From contig JAHGAU010000035.1 in assembly GCA_019925105.1 (NCBI GenBank), positions 434,001 through 498,000 on the forward strand: a stretch of 64,000 bases of DNA, in the 5' to 3' direction. The DNA is from Niebla homalea. Its lineage: Eukaryota; Ascomycota; Lecanoromycetes; Lecanorales; Ramalinaceae. A program made the translations under genes and the position numbers. A model generated the notes under the pieces. The model was not told the origin of the DNA and made no database searches. It saw only the letters and a program-made list of their open reading frames with translations. Positions 21,240-36,013 of this stretch are shown piece after piece (the stretch's first letter is position 1; each line of letters opens with the position of its first letter).

Positions 21240-24162
21240 AATAATAATAATAATTACTTATATTAATATTATATTAACGTATATCGCAAGATCCGTTAAT
21301 ATAAATTAAAGTATTAATTTATTAATTATAGCGGATACTTCCCTTATAGTAGTATTAAAGGTATTAACCTCGTATCCTCTGGAATACCGCCTTTAATTCG
21401 CTTTTAAATACCTTTAAAAAAGATTAGAAACGGCATTATAAAGAAGATATATATATTATAAGCCTTTTAAATATTACCGGATTTTAATATTATTACTTTA
21501 ATTTATTAATTAAACGCCCTATTAAAATCCGGTAATTTAATAGCCGTAATTATCTTATATTTAACTTTAGAAAAAGTTACTTAAATAATTAAGAATAATT
21601 AATAATTAAACAATTTAAAAACTATACTTATTATAAGTAAATTACTTTAATTAAAATCTTCTAAAGCTATAAAACCTATTACTTTTCTTAATTTAATTTT
21701 TAAAAACTGGATTTTAGATCCTTTAATACTTTAATATAATTTATTATACTTTGAAAACGTCTTATTATCGTTATAATTATTATATAAATCGTTATTAATC
21801 TTAATAAAATCAGGTAAATTTAAATTATATCGATATAATTAAAGTCCTTAGAAATTTAATACCGTAAGATTATTACTTTTATTAAATAGTTTTTTATTAT
21901 TATAATAATTATTAGATTTATTTTTTATATCAGCGTTAATATTATAACGTTCCTTTCCGGCTTTAAGTATTAAATCGGAATCCAAGCTTAATAAATTTAA
22001 TATATTAAATTTAAGTTTATTAAACCTAGGTTTATTATATTAAATAAAAAATACTTTTATTAAAGAAGTAATTTTTACTTAATTTATTAATTTACTTAAT
22101 CGGCTAAAAATAATAGGTTTTACCGAAGAATAAATAATATAACTATAAGGTATAATTTAAGAATTAATTCCCGTTATTATATAAAATTAATAGTAAAATA
22201 ATCCTAACAATAATTTATTCTTTCTTTTTAATAATATAATATAATTAATAGAAGGCTTATAGTTAAACCAATTAATAAATTTTAATCCCGGTAACGTCGG
22301 ATTTTTTAACCCTTTTTATAAAAATAAGTCCTCCGATATAGTTTCTATAATTAAGTATTCCGGGAAATATACCTTTTTCCGGGATATATATATTTTTATT
22401 AATCGATTAAAGGATATTACTTAAATAATGGATATATAATTACTACGGAATAATTTATAATTATATTTAAAAGGTACCGCTTTAAAGTAATATATTATAA
22501 AGTTATTAAATACCAAAAAACAATTTATTAAATATAATAATAATTTAATTAAATAAACTTTTTAAATTATTGTTAAATTTAAGTTACCTTAATAAATTAA
22601 CCTGAATATTCTGGTTATTAAAAAGTATATTTGTTAGACTGACTCCGCTGGCGCCACGCCGGCGGGACTAGTAAAGGTGGGTGTAGAAGACGTAACGTTA
22701 GGGTCTGGATACTTAGGTACCACTTTAATAAGTAAATTGATAATAAGATTAATTCTTAAGGAACTTAGAAAGAATTAAGGTATAGCCTTTACTTAAGGTA
22801 AAGGTAATAATTACCCCGCTTTACGCCTATTAAGCTACGGCTTATAAATAACGTATACCAAGGCCCTTTGCCAAGGCCCTTTACCAAGGCCTAACGGCCT
22901 ACCTTGGCGTAGCAGTATGGCGCACCACTGTGGCGCCGGCGCAGAGATGGCGCTAGCTGCTAACAATATTATAAATAATATTTTTCGGAACCGGGAGTTT
23001 TATAAATATACGTAAACCATTCTGCGGATTATATATACGTTAAATTTTAATAATATTTAAAATTAACTTACGCTTATTTACGGCGGGTTAAACTTAGAAT
23101 TTTAACGGGATCTATAATTATTAAATATAATTATTATTATTAATAATTATTTTAAGCTTATAAATAAATTTAAATATAATTAATAAACCTATATTATTAA
23201 GTATTACGTACCTTCGTAAATATATTTATAAAATCATAGAACGGGTACGTTATTTTAAGGTAACCAGAATTTCATAAAAAATTTAAAAACCGGTCCTTTT
23301 TTTTAATTATTAATGTTATCTTTTTAAACGTATAAATAAAATAAAGCTTACGATATATGCCCTTAAGAAAAAGGATAGCAGTAATTGCTTTTAACGTCGT
23401 AGAAGAAAATATTAACGTTAAACTAAGGAAAATTTAAAGCTTTAAGAAAAGGGTCCGATTTTAAATATTAAACACACCGTATAAAATAAAGGGTTAATTA
23501 AGCCTCTATATTTAAAAATAAAAAAAAAAAAATATACTACCCAATAAAAAGGAATTAAAAGGATCTTAAGATAACGACGACCTTATTATAGAAGAAATAT
23601 ATTTTATATATTAATTCTTTATACGTTATTAATATATTAAATATATATTAAAGTACTTATCGTGAAATAAACTTTTTACTTATCTTAAATATAATTGCTA
23701 AAAATTAAAGGGAATAAACTTAAGTACTTTTAAGGCTTTTCCGCCGAATTAACGGATTCGGTCCGTTAATAATTAATATACGTAAGCCCAGTAAATTAAT
23801 AGCGTATTATTTATAATTATTAGCTCTACCGTAATAAGGAATACGTACTTTATAGGTTTTACCTTTAAGGTATATTAATATATTATGGGTAAAGTCCAAT
23901 TTACCCTTAATTTACCCGTAATAAACTTCTATATAAATAACGGGTACCTTATTATAATTATTAATCGTAATATTATATTCTCTTAAATTCTAGATTTAAA
24001 TTCTAAAATTTAAAAATCACCCAAGTTAATTCCGGTTATAAACGTTAGCAATTTTAAGTCGATTACCGATAAATTTATAATACTTAACTTATTTTTTTTA
24101 AAGGAAAAAAATACGATATTTACCTTAGGAAAAATCGCGGTTAAAATTCATTTAATACGTAA
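21240..24162 (+). pseudogene. Decayed 5' internal region (presumed gag) of Gypsy family B
   Basis: AT-rich, stop-filled sequence between the family B 5' LTR and the A1 insertion, interrupted by the solo LTR. By position this is leader and gag; I could not recognise a gag or zinc-knuckle motif with confidence. Confidence 0.5.
22632..22965 (-). mobile_element. Solo LTR of Gypsy family A, inverted
   Basis: 334 bp, the reverse complement of the LTR seen at 24163, 31631, 40635 and 47944. It starts TGTTAGACTGACTCC, ends GCTAGCTGCTAACA, and is flanked by the 5-bp duplication ATATT (22627-22631 and 22966-22970). No internal sequence follows on either side, so it is a recombined solo LTR inside family B. 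Its outer parts are hardly RIP-mutated, in strong contrast to the surrounding AT-rich sequence. Confidence 0.92.
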
Positions 24163-24509
24163 TGTTAGCAGCTAGCGCCATCTCTGCGCCGGCGCCATAG
24201 TGGTGCGCCATACTGCTGCGCCAAGGTAGGCCGTTAGGCCTTGGTAAAGGGCCTTGGTAAAGGGCCTTGGCAAAGGGCCTTAATATACGTTATTCATAAG
24301 CCGTAGCTTAATAAGCATAAAGCGGGATAGTTATTATTTTTACCTTAAGTAAAGGTTATACCCTAGTTTTTTCTAAGTTCCTTAAGAATTAATCTTATTA
24401 TTAATTTACTTATTAAAGTGGTACTTAAATATCTAAACCGTAACGTTACGTCTTTTATATTTACCTTTATTAATCCCGCCGGCGTACCGTTAACGGAGTC
24501 AGTTTAATA
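24163..24509 (+). repeat. 5' LTR of Gypsy A1
   Basis: 347 bp. The first roughly 150 bp are almost free of RIP changes and include three copies of a 13-bp GGTAAAGGGCCTT-type unit. The inner half is heavily mutated. Confidence 0.9.
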
Positions 24510-26479
24510 TTTTAATTCTTTTTTTTTATTAAGGAGAAGACCCAACGTTACCGTCGTAATAAATACTTGATTAACTTAATAAACCTTAAAATAAAAAAAC
24601 GATATTTATCCTTTAATTAAGAACCTTTTTATTATAATTAAGTAAATCGAAACGGTAAAATATTATTATAATATTACGGCTTAATAAGCTTAACTCTTAA
24701 AACTATAATTTAAAGTTAACCGGCTTAAGGTTAAAAACCGTATTTATTAAGAATATATATTTAACCGCGTTAATACGTAATATAAGGGTTTACGCTCCGG
24801 GACTCTCCTTTACGTTAACTTTATTATAAACTTTTATACCGATAATATACCGCCGGTAGCCTTTATTTTACCTTATAAGGGTAAATCTTTTTATCCGGAA
24901 AAACTTAAGTTATATTAAAATAAATCTAAAAATAAATATTAAATATAATTTATTAATTAAAAAAATAATTTATACTTTATTCTAAATACTTTTTATTAAA
25001 AGAAAAAAGATAATTTTTTATTTAAGGTCCATTTCTTATAAAATTTTTAATTTACCGGATAAAGAAATTAATAAAATAAGCTATTAAAAGTTTAAGGATA
25101 AATTTTTAAATTTAATAATTAATCCGGAGAACCGTTGGTTTATTTATTATAAGTAATTTAAGGATATTAAATAACGCTTTAATTAAAAGGTAACGTAATT
25201 CCGTAATACTTTAAAAATTATAAAAAAAAAACTTATTATTATTATTAAATAAGTTTTATATTTATATATTTTTTATAAAGCTTTTATTAAAGCTTAAAAT
25301 TAAAATCCTTATAATTAATAGGATATTAAGAATCCAGGATAATATTATAATAACGGTAATTATATAAGAAAATAACCTAAAACGTATTATTAATAATAAT
25401 TAAAAAATTAATAAAGGTAAATCCCTTAAAAATAAGGTATTTAAATTTAATTCCGATAGCTTAAAGTTAATGTGTATTTTTATTAAAATTAATTCTCACG
25501 GTTAAAAGCGTAAAATTATACCTAAAAACTTTAATACCGCCCTTAAAATAAATAAGAACGTTAAGTATTATATATATTACGGAAAAACTATTATATATTT
25601 AATTATTTTATTATTTTATAAAATAAAATTTTAATAATAAGTGTAAAATCCTATAAAAAAAATAATATATTAAAAAATAATAAAGCTTTAACGGCGCTTT
25701 AAAATCGGAATTAATAAAAAAATAATTAAAAATATACCCGGCTTTTATTATTAAAAGCTAAATAAATTTTTAGGATAATCTTTAATTATTAAATATATTA
25801 ATTAATATTAAAGCTTAAATAAATTTAATTTTATAAGTATATACGGTTTAATAAGACTTATAATTAACCCTTATTATTTTGCCGTAAGCGGTTTTTCTTA
25901 ATAATAAGTAGATTTTTTATTATAATGCTTATTAATTATAATATTATTTAGTTAATAATTAAGGGTAATAAAAATAATATAAGATATTCTTTTATATTAT
26001 TAATTAAAAAGGTTTAAACGTAATCTTTAATTTATTAATTTTATATACCTTATAAATAATAATTAATCCGGCGGTAAATAAATAATGCTTTAAAATTAAT
26101 TCTTATAAGTTATAGATTAATAACGTTTATAATTTCAGTTAAAATTTAATGGAAATTAATAAGGTTTTTATAATTATTTACGTTAACGTAATAACGGAGC
26201 ATTTAAAAATACCGTAAATCCTTTAAAATAATTTAATACGTATAAGTATTATAAAAGACTTTATTAACCGGAACGTCCCAAGGAAGTTAAGCGAATATAT
26301 AAATATCTTTTCCAATAATATAATTAATACCTTATTTAAATTAAAATAAAAGGACTATATTATTAATTTAAATAATAAAAAGTTATTATATAATTTTTTA
26401 TATAATTTATCTCGGATAAAGCTAACGGAACTTTAATAGTATCTTAAGGATATTATAATCCGGGGTTAAATTCATTATT

Positions 26480-28660
26480 TAACGTCGCTTATAAACGTTT
26501 TAATCCTTTTTATACTTAAGAAAAATAATGGTTTTTATTTTTATATCGATTATTATAGGTTAAATATAATTATAATTAAAAATTAATACTTATTACCCTT
26601 AATTATTGAAACCCTTAACCGGTTAAATAACTTTAAACGGTTTATTAAGTTAAACTTTAAGGATATTTATTATTGACTATAAATTAAGTCCGGCAATAAG
26701 TAAAAAACGGTATTCCGTATGTATTACGGTTATTTTAAGTATTTTATTATACCGTTTAAGTTAATTAATGCCCCGGCGATTTTTTAAACTTATATTAATT
26801 ATACTTTTATTAATTTTATTAATATAACTTATATAATTTATTTAAATGATATTTTAATATTTAATAAGAATCCGGCGGATTATTAACGTTATATTTAATA
26901 AATCCTTAAGTAACTTTATTAATTTTAACTTTATATTAATCTTAAAAAGTATTAATTTAATATTATTTAAGTAAAGTTCTTAAAATTCATTATTTTTATT
27001 AAAGGGATTTAAATAGATTAAGAGCGTATTTAAATTATTAAGGATTAATTTACCTTAAAAATTTACCGGGAAATATAAATTTTTTTAAGCTTTATAAATT
27101 TTTATTGTTATTTTATTTATAAATATTTAAGGATAATTAAGTTTTTAATTAGTTTATTTAAGGGTAATAAAAAAGGGAAGAAGGTTAACCCGTTAAAATA
27201 GAATAATATAGCTAATATAGCGTTCCGCCGGCTCCGTGAGATATTTACTAATATGTTATTATTCCGTTATTTTAATTTAAAATAAAGGGTATAAGTAGAA
27301 ATTAATATATTTAACTTTATTATCGTAAGTATCTTATTTTAATAATTTAAGGAGGGTTATTAACGTTTAATTACGTATTAATCTAGAAAAATAATCCTTA
27401 TTAAATAAAATTATAAAATATATAATTAAGAGTTTTTTATTATCGTTATAACGTTTAAGTAATAATAATATTATTTAAAAGGGAACTTTAAAGTTATTTA
27501 AGTATAAATAGATTATAATAACTTTTAAGGGTTTATAAAATAGCCAGCGTTAAGCCCGTATTAGGTTAAATAAGCCTTAAAACTTACCAGTTATAATTTT
27601 AAAATATTTTATTATTAAGGTAAAATAAACCCTATTAATCCTTTATTAAAACGTTTAGACTATAAAGGAATCTTACCTTTTAATATTACCTTATTATTTA
27701 CCTTATAGAATAAGTTTATACTTTAATCCGATAAATCGGCGGAGCGCTGGCGGATAACGGTTATTAATTATTAACCATTATTTATTTTAAAAAATATTTA
27801 AGTTATTATTCTGCGAAAAGAGATTTAATAATTACTTAAAGGGCCTTATAAAGAATCCAGGCCGATTAAGTTACTTATTAAGGATTTATAGGTTAACGAT
27901 ATATTCATATATAAAATTAAGGATAATAACGTAATATCAACGTATTCTTATTAAGGTTATAATAATATTTAAAAACTTAATCTTAATAGCCTTATTACTT
28001 ATAAGAGCTATATATACGTCCCCCGCGATAAAGCGGTTAAAAAAAAGCTAATTAATAAATATTATAATAAATTATTAACGGGTTACTTTAAAGTTAAAAA
28101 GATTTATAAGCTTTTAACCCGTAAATATCACTAGGATAATTTAAAGGCTTAAGTTAATAATTATATTAAAACGTATAATATTTATTAAAAAATTAAGGTA
28201 TTACGTTATTGTTTTTACGGTGAACTTATTTTATTCCCTTAATTGGTTATATTTTAAAAAGAATTTAATATAAATTTTATTACTAGTTTACCCGTAAATA
28301 AAATTAAGGATAATATTTATACGATTTTAATAATTATAAATAAATATATAAAGATATATAGATATTTTTTTATTATAAAATAAATCGATATTATTATGTT
28401 AATAAATTTCTTTTTTAAAGAAATTATATTACGTTATAATATGCCGGCTAGAATCGTAATTAATTGGGGGTTTTTATTTATTAATAAATTCTGGGGTTCG
28501 GTATATTATTATATAAAAATAAAGCGTAAATTAAGTACCGCTTTCCACCCATAAATAAATAATTAAATAAAGCGTTAAAATTAAGGCTTTAAATAATATT
28601 TAAGGACTTTTATTAATTCTGAATAAGTGAATTAAATAGGGCTATTCCCTTTAATTAAAT
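26480..28660 (+). pseudogene. Decayed Gypsy A1 pol (reverse transcriptase, RNase H, integrase)
   Basis: Recognisable remnants: a LYIDY-type start of the reverse transcriptase near 26,540; the YLNDILIF form of the catalytic YxDD-type loop near 26,840-26,860 (one Asp altered); RNase H-like sequence after 27,230; and in integrase the ARIVIN...FINKFW block and the TAFHP block near 28,440-28,560. Stops are frequent, so the region cannot be translated. Confidence 0.82.
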
Positions 28661-29543
28661 TTATTTATATAAACTCGGAATATTTAACTTTAAGTTATAG
28701 TCCCTTTATAATAATATATAGCTATAATCTAGATATTTATTTTAAATTTAAGGATAAATTTATAGAAAAAAAAATACCTATAATAAAAAATAAGGTTAAA
28801 ATATTATATAAAATATGATTAATATTAACGGATTAACAACGTTATATTATTAAATCGACTTAAAAGACGTATAATAAGAAATATAAATTAAAATCATATA
28901 ATATTGGTAATTTAATAATATTAAATATAAAAACCTTAAATTAAAATAATTAAATAAAAAGTTTACGCCCCGATTTATAAAACCCTTTAAAATCAATAAT
29001 AAAATTAGAATATAAATATATCGCTTATTCCTTTTTATTGTTTATTAAATTTACCTTATTATCTATATTTCTCTTTTAAAACCTTATTATATTTGCGCCG
29101 GCGATTAAATGGCGGAAACTATAATATAAATATTTAAATTAATTAATAATAAAAAAAAATAAATAATTAAAAAAATTATTAATAAAGTTAAAAATAAAAA
29201 AGGCGTTTAATATTAAGTTAAATAGGTTAATTAAGGCCTTAAATATAATTAATAAATACCGGAAACGGACTTAAAGTATTTTTAAGAATTATAAAAATAA
29301 TACAATAAAATAATATGGAATAAAAGGAAACGTAAATAAAGTTATAGCGTTATAATAACGGAGGTTATATATATAATTAATAATTATATATATAATTAAT
29401 ATTATGGTTATTTAGTCCTTATATATTATCCTTCCGTAAGATTATTAAAGTCTAAGCTTTAATTAATAACTTTATTTATTATGGGTATTATACACGCGGA
29501 TAAACCGATATAGCGGAAACGATTATTTTTATTATAATATTAT

Positions 29544-29689
29544 TGTTAGGTGCAGCATGCATGTATGGGAGCATTGATAGGTGTAGGACACCCTTTGTAC
29601 GTAGAGGACAGGCATCCTTATGATGCTCCCATCCTTCAGGTAGAATCATCATTCATACATTATCACACTTTTTGGTCCATACACCAACA
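29544..29689 (+). mobile_element. Solo LTR of Gypsy family B inside A1
   Basis: 146 bp, TGTTAGGTGCAGC to CACCAACA, with the 5-bp duplication ATTAT on both sides (29539-29543 and 29690-29694). Almost unmutated, unlike its surroundings. It is the youngest layer of the nest by position. Confidence 0.92.
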
Positions 29690-31630
29690 ATTATAATTAA
29701 TAAAAGTGGCTTTAATAATAACCGTAATAATATTAAAAACGAAAAAACGTAAATATTAAATTATAAGCGCTTAACGCATTATTAAATTAAGGATATTAAA
29801 TAAATAAAGTTATTAAGGTAATAAGAGATTAATAAATATATTTATTAAAATTACGCTGATATTCCGGTAACTTTAATAATATTATCCGTTATATTACTTT
29901 TAATAATATATAAATTATAAGTGCTTAACGTTTAACGTTATTAACTTTAATGCTTAACGTTAAACTCCAGTAATATTAACGTATAAAAATAAAAGAATAA
30001 TTTATAACTTTACGTTAACGCGGATTATTTTTTTTTTTTTTTCGCTTTTTTCTATATATAAATTAACGGTACTTAAACTGGATATAAGGGTATTATATTA
30101 TTTTTTTCTTCCTTTAATTCTTAATTAAAGGTATTTCCTTAATATTATTTACCGGAGAAACTCTTTAATTCAATTTTTAAAATATTATTTTTAAAAGTTA
30201 AAACCGACCCCTTTAACGGCGCCATTAAAGAAAATATAATTTTTTCTTCTTTTTCTTTAAATGGGCTAAAGTTTATATTTTCCTCCTCCTTTTTATTTCT
30301 TAAGTTACCGGATATTATAAGTTCGGGGTCTTATTTCTTTATCCCGGATATAGGGTCGGGAAATGGGGAGTAACTCCCTGATAAAGTCAATTCTTATAAA
30401 GGGTTTAAATCCCTTATATTAAGTTAATTTAGCTATTAAACGTTAACGCTATCGTTTTATTATTATATTATAATTTATTTATTTATTTTTTAAGCCGGAT
30501 AACCTTTTTTTCCGCCGCTTTAACGCGGATAATAAACGCCTTTTTCTTAATTTAAAGGATTAATACTTCCCCTTTAACTTTTAAGGTAATTTAACAGAGC
30601 GTATACTTTATCTGACCGGCGGTAATTAATATTTAATTAATATTTAACTAAAAGGCTTTAAAATCCCAAAGGATTTCATTACGTTTTTATACGTACCGGG
30701 CTTACGCTTTAATAGATTATATACCGATCGAAGGATACTTATATATTTATTAAGTTATTTAAGACTATAATTAATCCGGGAACTATATATATATTAAAAT
30801 AATAACGGTTTAACGGCGTAAGGAAGCTTATAAAAAAATAACGGAAAAAGTATTATTTATAGCGATATTATAAGTAAGGTAACGGGCTATATACGTAACG
30901 TAACTTACCCTATAAAAAGCAGGTAGAATAAAGCGTTATTATACTTATTATTAATATTATATTTACGTTTATGTTAACGATATATTAATATAGGTTACGT
31001 TATTTAAGATTGATTAATTTATATATAATATTAATAAATAAAATAAGCGGATTATTAACGTAAATAAAACGTTTAAATAACATTAATATTACTTACTATA
31101 ATAATAATATAAATAATAAGGGTATATAGTTATACGCATATTAACTTATAGATACTTATATAGACCTTTAATATATTATATTTATAAAAGCGATTAAGAT
31201 TATTAAGAAAAAAAAAGAAAAAGTTTAAAATAGAATAAAAGCCTTATTATAATTACATATTATTTTTATAATAACGCTTACCTTTATTATAGTATAATAA
31301 ATTAATAGTAAAACTTTAAATAATTATTAATTAATATTATAAAGACTCTTTTTTTACTTACTTTTTCTTATTAAGTTTTATAAAGGGGTTTTTAATAAGC
31401 TTTATAAGTTATATTAACTATTTATTAACGTAAAATACCTTTATCATATTATTATCGGATAGATATTATTATACTTACGTATATACTTAAAGACTCTTTT
31501 CTTTTTACTTTTTTTCTTACTGGGTTTAATAATAAGTTTTTAATAAGCCTTATATTTAACCGGCTTTACGCCAGCTTCTTAAATATATCTCTTTATACTT
31601 TAAAGATTAACGTATAAAAAAAGAAATAAT

Positions 31631-31977
31631 TATTAATAGTTAATATTATTTTTACGCCAACGTTATAATAATATACTATACTGTTGCGTTAAGGTAAGCC
31701 GTTAAGCCTTAATAAAGGGCCTTAATAAAGGGCCTTGACAAAAGGCTTTAATATACGTTATTTATAAGCTATAGCTTAATAGGCGTAAAGCAAAATAATT
31801 ATTATTTTTACCTTAAGTAAAAATTATACCTTAATTCTTTTTAAGTTCTTTAAGAATTAATCTTATTATTAATCTATTTATTAAAGTAGTATTTAAGTAT
31901 CCAGACCGTAACGTTACGTCTTCTACACCCACCTTTATTAGTCCCGCCGGCGTACCGCCAGCGGAGTCAGTCTAATA
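31631..31977 (+). repeat. 3' LTR of Gypsy A1
   Basis: 347 bp, same length as its partner. The inner (left) half is heavily RIP-mutated while the last about 75 bp keep the GC-rich form ending CAGTCTAATA. Confidence 0.9.
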
Positions 31978-31982
31978 CGTAA

Positions 31983-34900
31983 TCTGTTTATTAATATTTT
32001 AATCGCTATTAATATTATGACTTTTAATAAAATAATAATTAATTTCAGTAATTAAAAATATATTATCGGTACTTATAAAAATATAAGTATTAAGGTAATT
32101 ACCTTTATAAAGGAAGTAACGTAATTACGACATATAATTCGCGTAAAGCAGTAAACTTAAGTCTTAGCTTATAATACAGTATAAATATTAATTATATATT
32201 AAAAAAAAAAAAAGGACTTTAAAAAATTACTGAAATCCCGGGATTTTATCTTTAAACCGCAGTTAATACCGTCTTATAATTTTAAATTCCGAAGTAACGT
32301 ATTTACGTATATCGTTAACTTAAAAATATCGGTTATTTAAATTAAAAACGATATTAACTAAAAAATTAACTTATTACGTAAAATAAAACTTGGAATTTTA
32401 TACAATTTACCCCTATAACCTTACTATATAATAGTCTTAGGTTTATTAATACCATTCATTACTTACGGATAAAGAACTTAAAAATCTAAGTTATAAATTC
32501 GCAAAACTATTATAATAATAATATCAGTTTTTATATTCTCCGGAATAATCTTTATAACTTTTAGTTATTTAAAGATTTATTTAAATTAATTATTATAAAT
32601 TAATAATTATAAGGAATAGATTTTACTTAACGGCATTAAGATTTATATACGTGACGGAAATACGTAAGTTTAATTAAATAATATCGTTAAAAAATTCAAT
32701 AATATTTTTAAAGATAATAATATTATAATTAATATTCTAAAAAATTAATATATACTTATTAACCTTTAACTTAATATAATTATTAAATTTAAGAGAATAT
32801 ATAATATTAAATATAAAGATTAAGAAATTATAAATTAAACTTTAAATAAAATATATAATAAAAATAAGTTATATTAATCTATATAACTTACGGAATTTTT
32901 ATACTTTACTTTTATCGTTTAATATAATATTTTAAATAAATATAAGGGCCGTATTATAATTAATATTCGGTTACTTAATAAAATTGCGATTTCCGATTTA
33001 TATTTATTATTATTATAATAAGAAATAATTTCTTTAATTATAGGTTATAAATATATTACCGTAATCGATACTTACGGTTATTTTTATTAATTTCTTATAC
33101 GTAAATCCGATTAATATAAACTCTATATTGTCTTTTATAAAGGTTAAGAGGAATCTTTAATTACATTAATAAATTTTAAAGATAGTTTTTTATATATATA
33201 AAGGTAAATAAATAATATATTACGTTTAATACGAGATTTTACGCGAATATTTATAGATAATATAATTATTTTTAGTTATTTATTAAAGGAGTATATTATT
33301 TATTTACGTTAAGTCTTTTAGATTCTTAAAAATAAACGCGTAAACCTTTTATCAATAAAATTATTTATCGGTTACCTTATAATTAAGTTCCTTAATTAAT
33401 AAATCGATTCTTTAAGGATATTTATGCTTAATAATAAAATTAAGGTTATATAAAACCTTAAATTTCCTGATTTATTAAGAGACTTTAAAGTCTTTTTTAA
33501 TCTTATAAATTAATTACGTATTAAAATAAAGAATTATACTTAACGTATTACTTTACTTTAAATACGTAAAATTTCTTTTATTATAAATTTAAGAAAAGTA
33601 GATTTAAAGTATATAGGTCTACGTTATAAGCAGAGGATATCTCAGATTAAGTTTATACTTATTTAAGAAGAGGACCGTATTTTTAAGAATTTAAAAAACG
33701 CGTTTTCAGAACCGTCGTTTTTTATATATTATAATCTTAATCGGCCTTTATTTACCGATATCGATATATTAAAGGAACTAAATATTACGGCTATAATATA
33801 TTATATTAAGGATAACCCGTTACCTTATAATATTACGGAGATTAATAATTTATTAAAAATTATACGTAATAAAATATAATTAATAATATTCCTTAATAAA
33901 AGCTTAAATATAACCAAGAAAAATTATTAACTTACGGAATTAAAGATTACGGGTATAGTCTGGATTATACGTAAAATTAAATACCTAATTAAAATAAATT
34001 ATTATAAATTTAACTATATAATCTTTACGGATTATAACGTAATTATTAATATTTCTAAATAAATAAATTTAAAGACCTCCGTAATTAATAAGCTTAATTT
34101 CCGCTTAATTTATATATCGTAATATTTATTAATATTCAATATTTTATTACGTTATAAGTCGGATTTAATAAATATTATTCCCGACGTATTTTTATAATTA
34201 ACTAATAATATATAGACTTTATTTATAGAAATCGGAATTCTTAATAATATAAATAATAATAAATTAACTATTCTTTATTATATTTATATCGTAAATAAAT
34301 TTAAAAAGTAAATTAAAAAAGAATATATAAAAAATAAAATATAAATAAAATTATAGAAAGTCTTAATAATTAAAAAAAGTTAAATTTATAAGATATAAAA
34401 ATTAAATTATACTTTATATTAAAGGACGGCTTTATTTATAACTTAAAATCCGCCAATTATTTATTACGATTATATATATTTAATAAACTTAAAAAAGCAA
34501 TCTTTCGATAAGTATATAATAATTTATTATATAATAATTTTAACCGATCTTACGATAAATTAATAAACTTAATATATTTATTCGGATTAAGTAAATAATT
34601 ACGGAAATATATTACGTATTACCTTAAATATAATTTAAATTAAATTAAGAGGTATATATTTTATAAATCGCTTTAATTAATTTTAAGCCCGTTAATTATC
34701 TTTTATATAATTTATATAAACTTTATTATCGTTTTATTAAATTAATATAATTATAATATATTCCTTACCGTTATTAATAAGTTCTTTAAGCGGGTATTCT
34801 TATTCCTTAATAATATTAAATTTAAGGTTAATAATTAAATAAAATTATTATTAATTAAATTAATAAAATAAAAATAGGGAATTTTTTTTAATATTATATT

Positions 34901-36013
34901 AAATAAAAATCGTAAATTTATTTCCGTATTTTGGAAATTTATATTTAAAGAAATAGATACTTATATTCTTATATTTAATATATATTACCCTTAAATTAAT
35001 AATTAGTTAAAAAGGATTAATTAAACGGTTAAAATCGTATTATATTACTTTATAATTACGTATTTAAATTATAGTTAAATAAATATTATCCTATATATTT
35101 AAGGTATCCTAAAGTTAACGTTAATTAAATTTACTTTAAATGAAATTTATTATAATATAAATATCCGTAACCTTTTAAACCTTTTAATAACCTTTTTAAT
35201 TCTTAAGTATAACGTACTTTAATTATAGAATCGTAAAAAAATATAAGATTCACTAGAATTTACGTAAATAATAATTAAATTCCGGTATAATTAAAGTTAT
35301 AAATTAATTTAATTTAATATTAATAATTTAATTTATTTAAAGTTATATTATAGATATAATATCCCCGGTATTGAAAATTATAAGCTATATTAATAGTACG
35401 CCGGACCTTTTATTATTATTAAGAAAATTAATTACCTTATATATAAGCTTAAATTACCCGTTAATATAAAAATAATATTAATTATTTTAATTAATATATT
35501 AAAACTAGTTAATAACCCAGTAAAAGACCCTTTTAACAGATAACCTAATTATAATACGCCGCCTACTTTTAAAGTTAATTCCGAGAATAAAGAAAAATAT
35601 ATTATTAAAAGAATTATTCATAAAGAAAGGGACAACAGATATTTAATTAAATAAATTATTTAAAATATAAAATATAATAATAAACTTCCGTTATTAAAGT
35701 TATACCCAAACTTATTATACGAATTCCATATTACGTATCCCGAATTCAATAACATCGTTATTACCCGTTATAATAAACCTGCTTTATTACGATTATTGGC
35801 ATTTATTAAAGTAATACCCTTATTATTTATTAATATTCTTTATACGCTCCGTTTTAAGCATAATTACGGCTACCCCTATAAAATTAAATAAAATTTTAAT
35901 ATAAAAGTATGTGATATAAAGAGTATAACGTATTATTAAGTATTAGTATTTATATTAATATATTAAGGTAAACGTTACTATAAGCAATAGCCTTTTTTTC
36001 TTTTAATAATATT
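31983..36013 (+). pseudogene. Decayed Gypsy family B pol with chromodomain
   Basis: Plus-strand remnants: reverse transcriptase from about 32,890 (pattern of RVVIDIRLLNKIAI-type text, then the IDD-type motif at 33,250-33,276), integrase zinc and core region about 34,350-35,150, and a chromodomain about 35,560-35,745 after a DPFNR-like linker. Most Trp and Gln codons have become stops, as expected from RIP. Confidence 0.82.

Larger units (their letters stand above)
24163..31977 (+). mobile_element. Gypsy retrotransposon, family A copy 1 (A1), inserted in family B
   Basis: 347-bp LTRs at 24163-24509 and 31631-31977 with the 5-bp duplication CGTAA at 24158-24162 and 31978-31982. The length is 7815 bp, or 7664 bp without the solo LTR at 29544-29689. 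Internal order on the plus strand is gag region, reverse transcriptase (about 26,480-27,110), RNase H (about 27,200-27,560), then the HHCC finger and integrase core (about 28,060-28,660). This is the Gypsy order. The same element occurs at 40,635. All frames are destroyed by RIP-type transitions. Confidence 0.92.
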
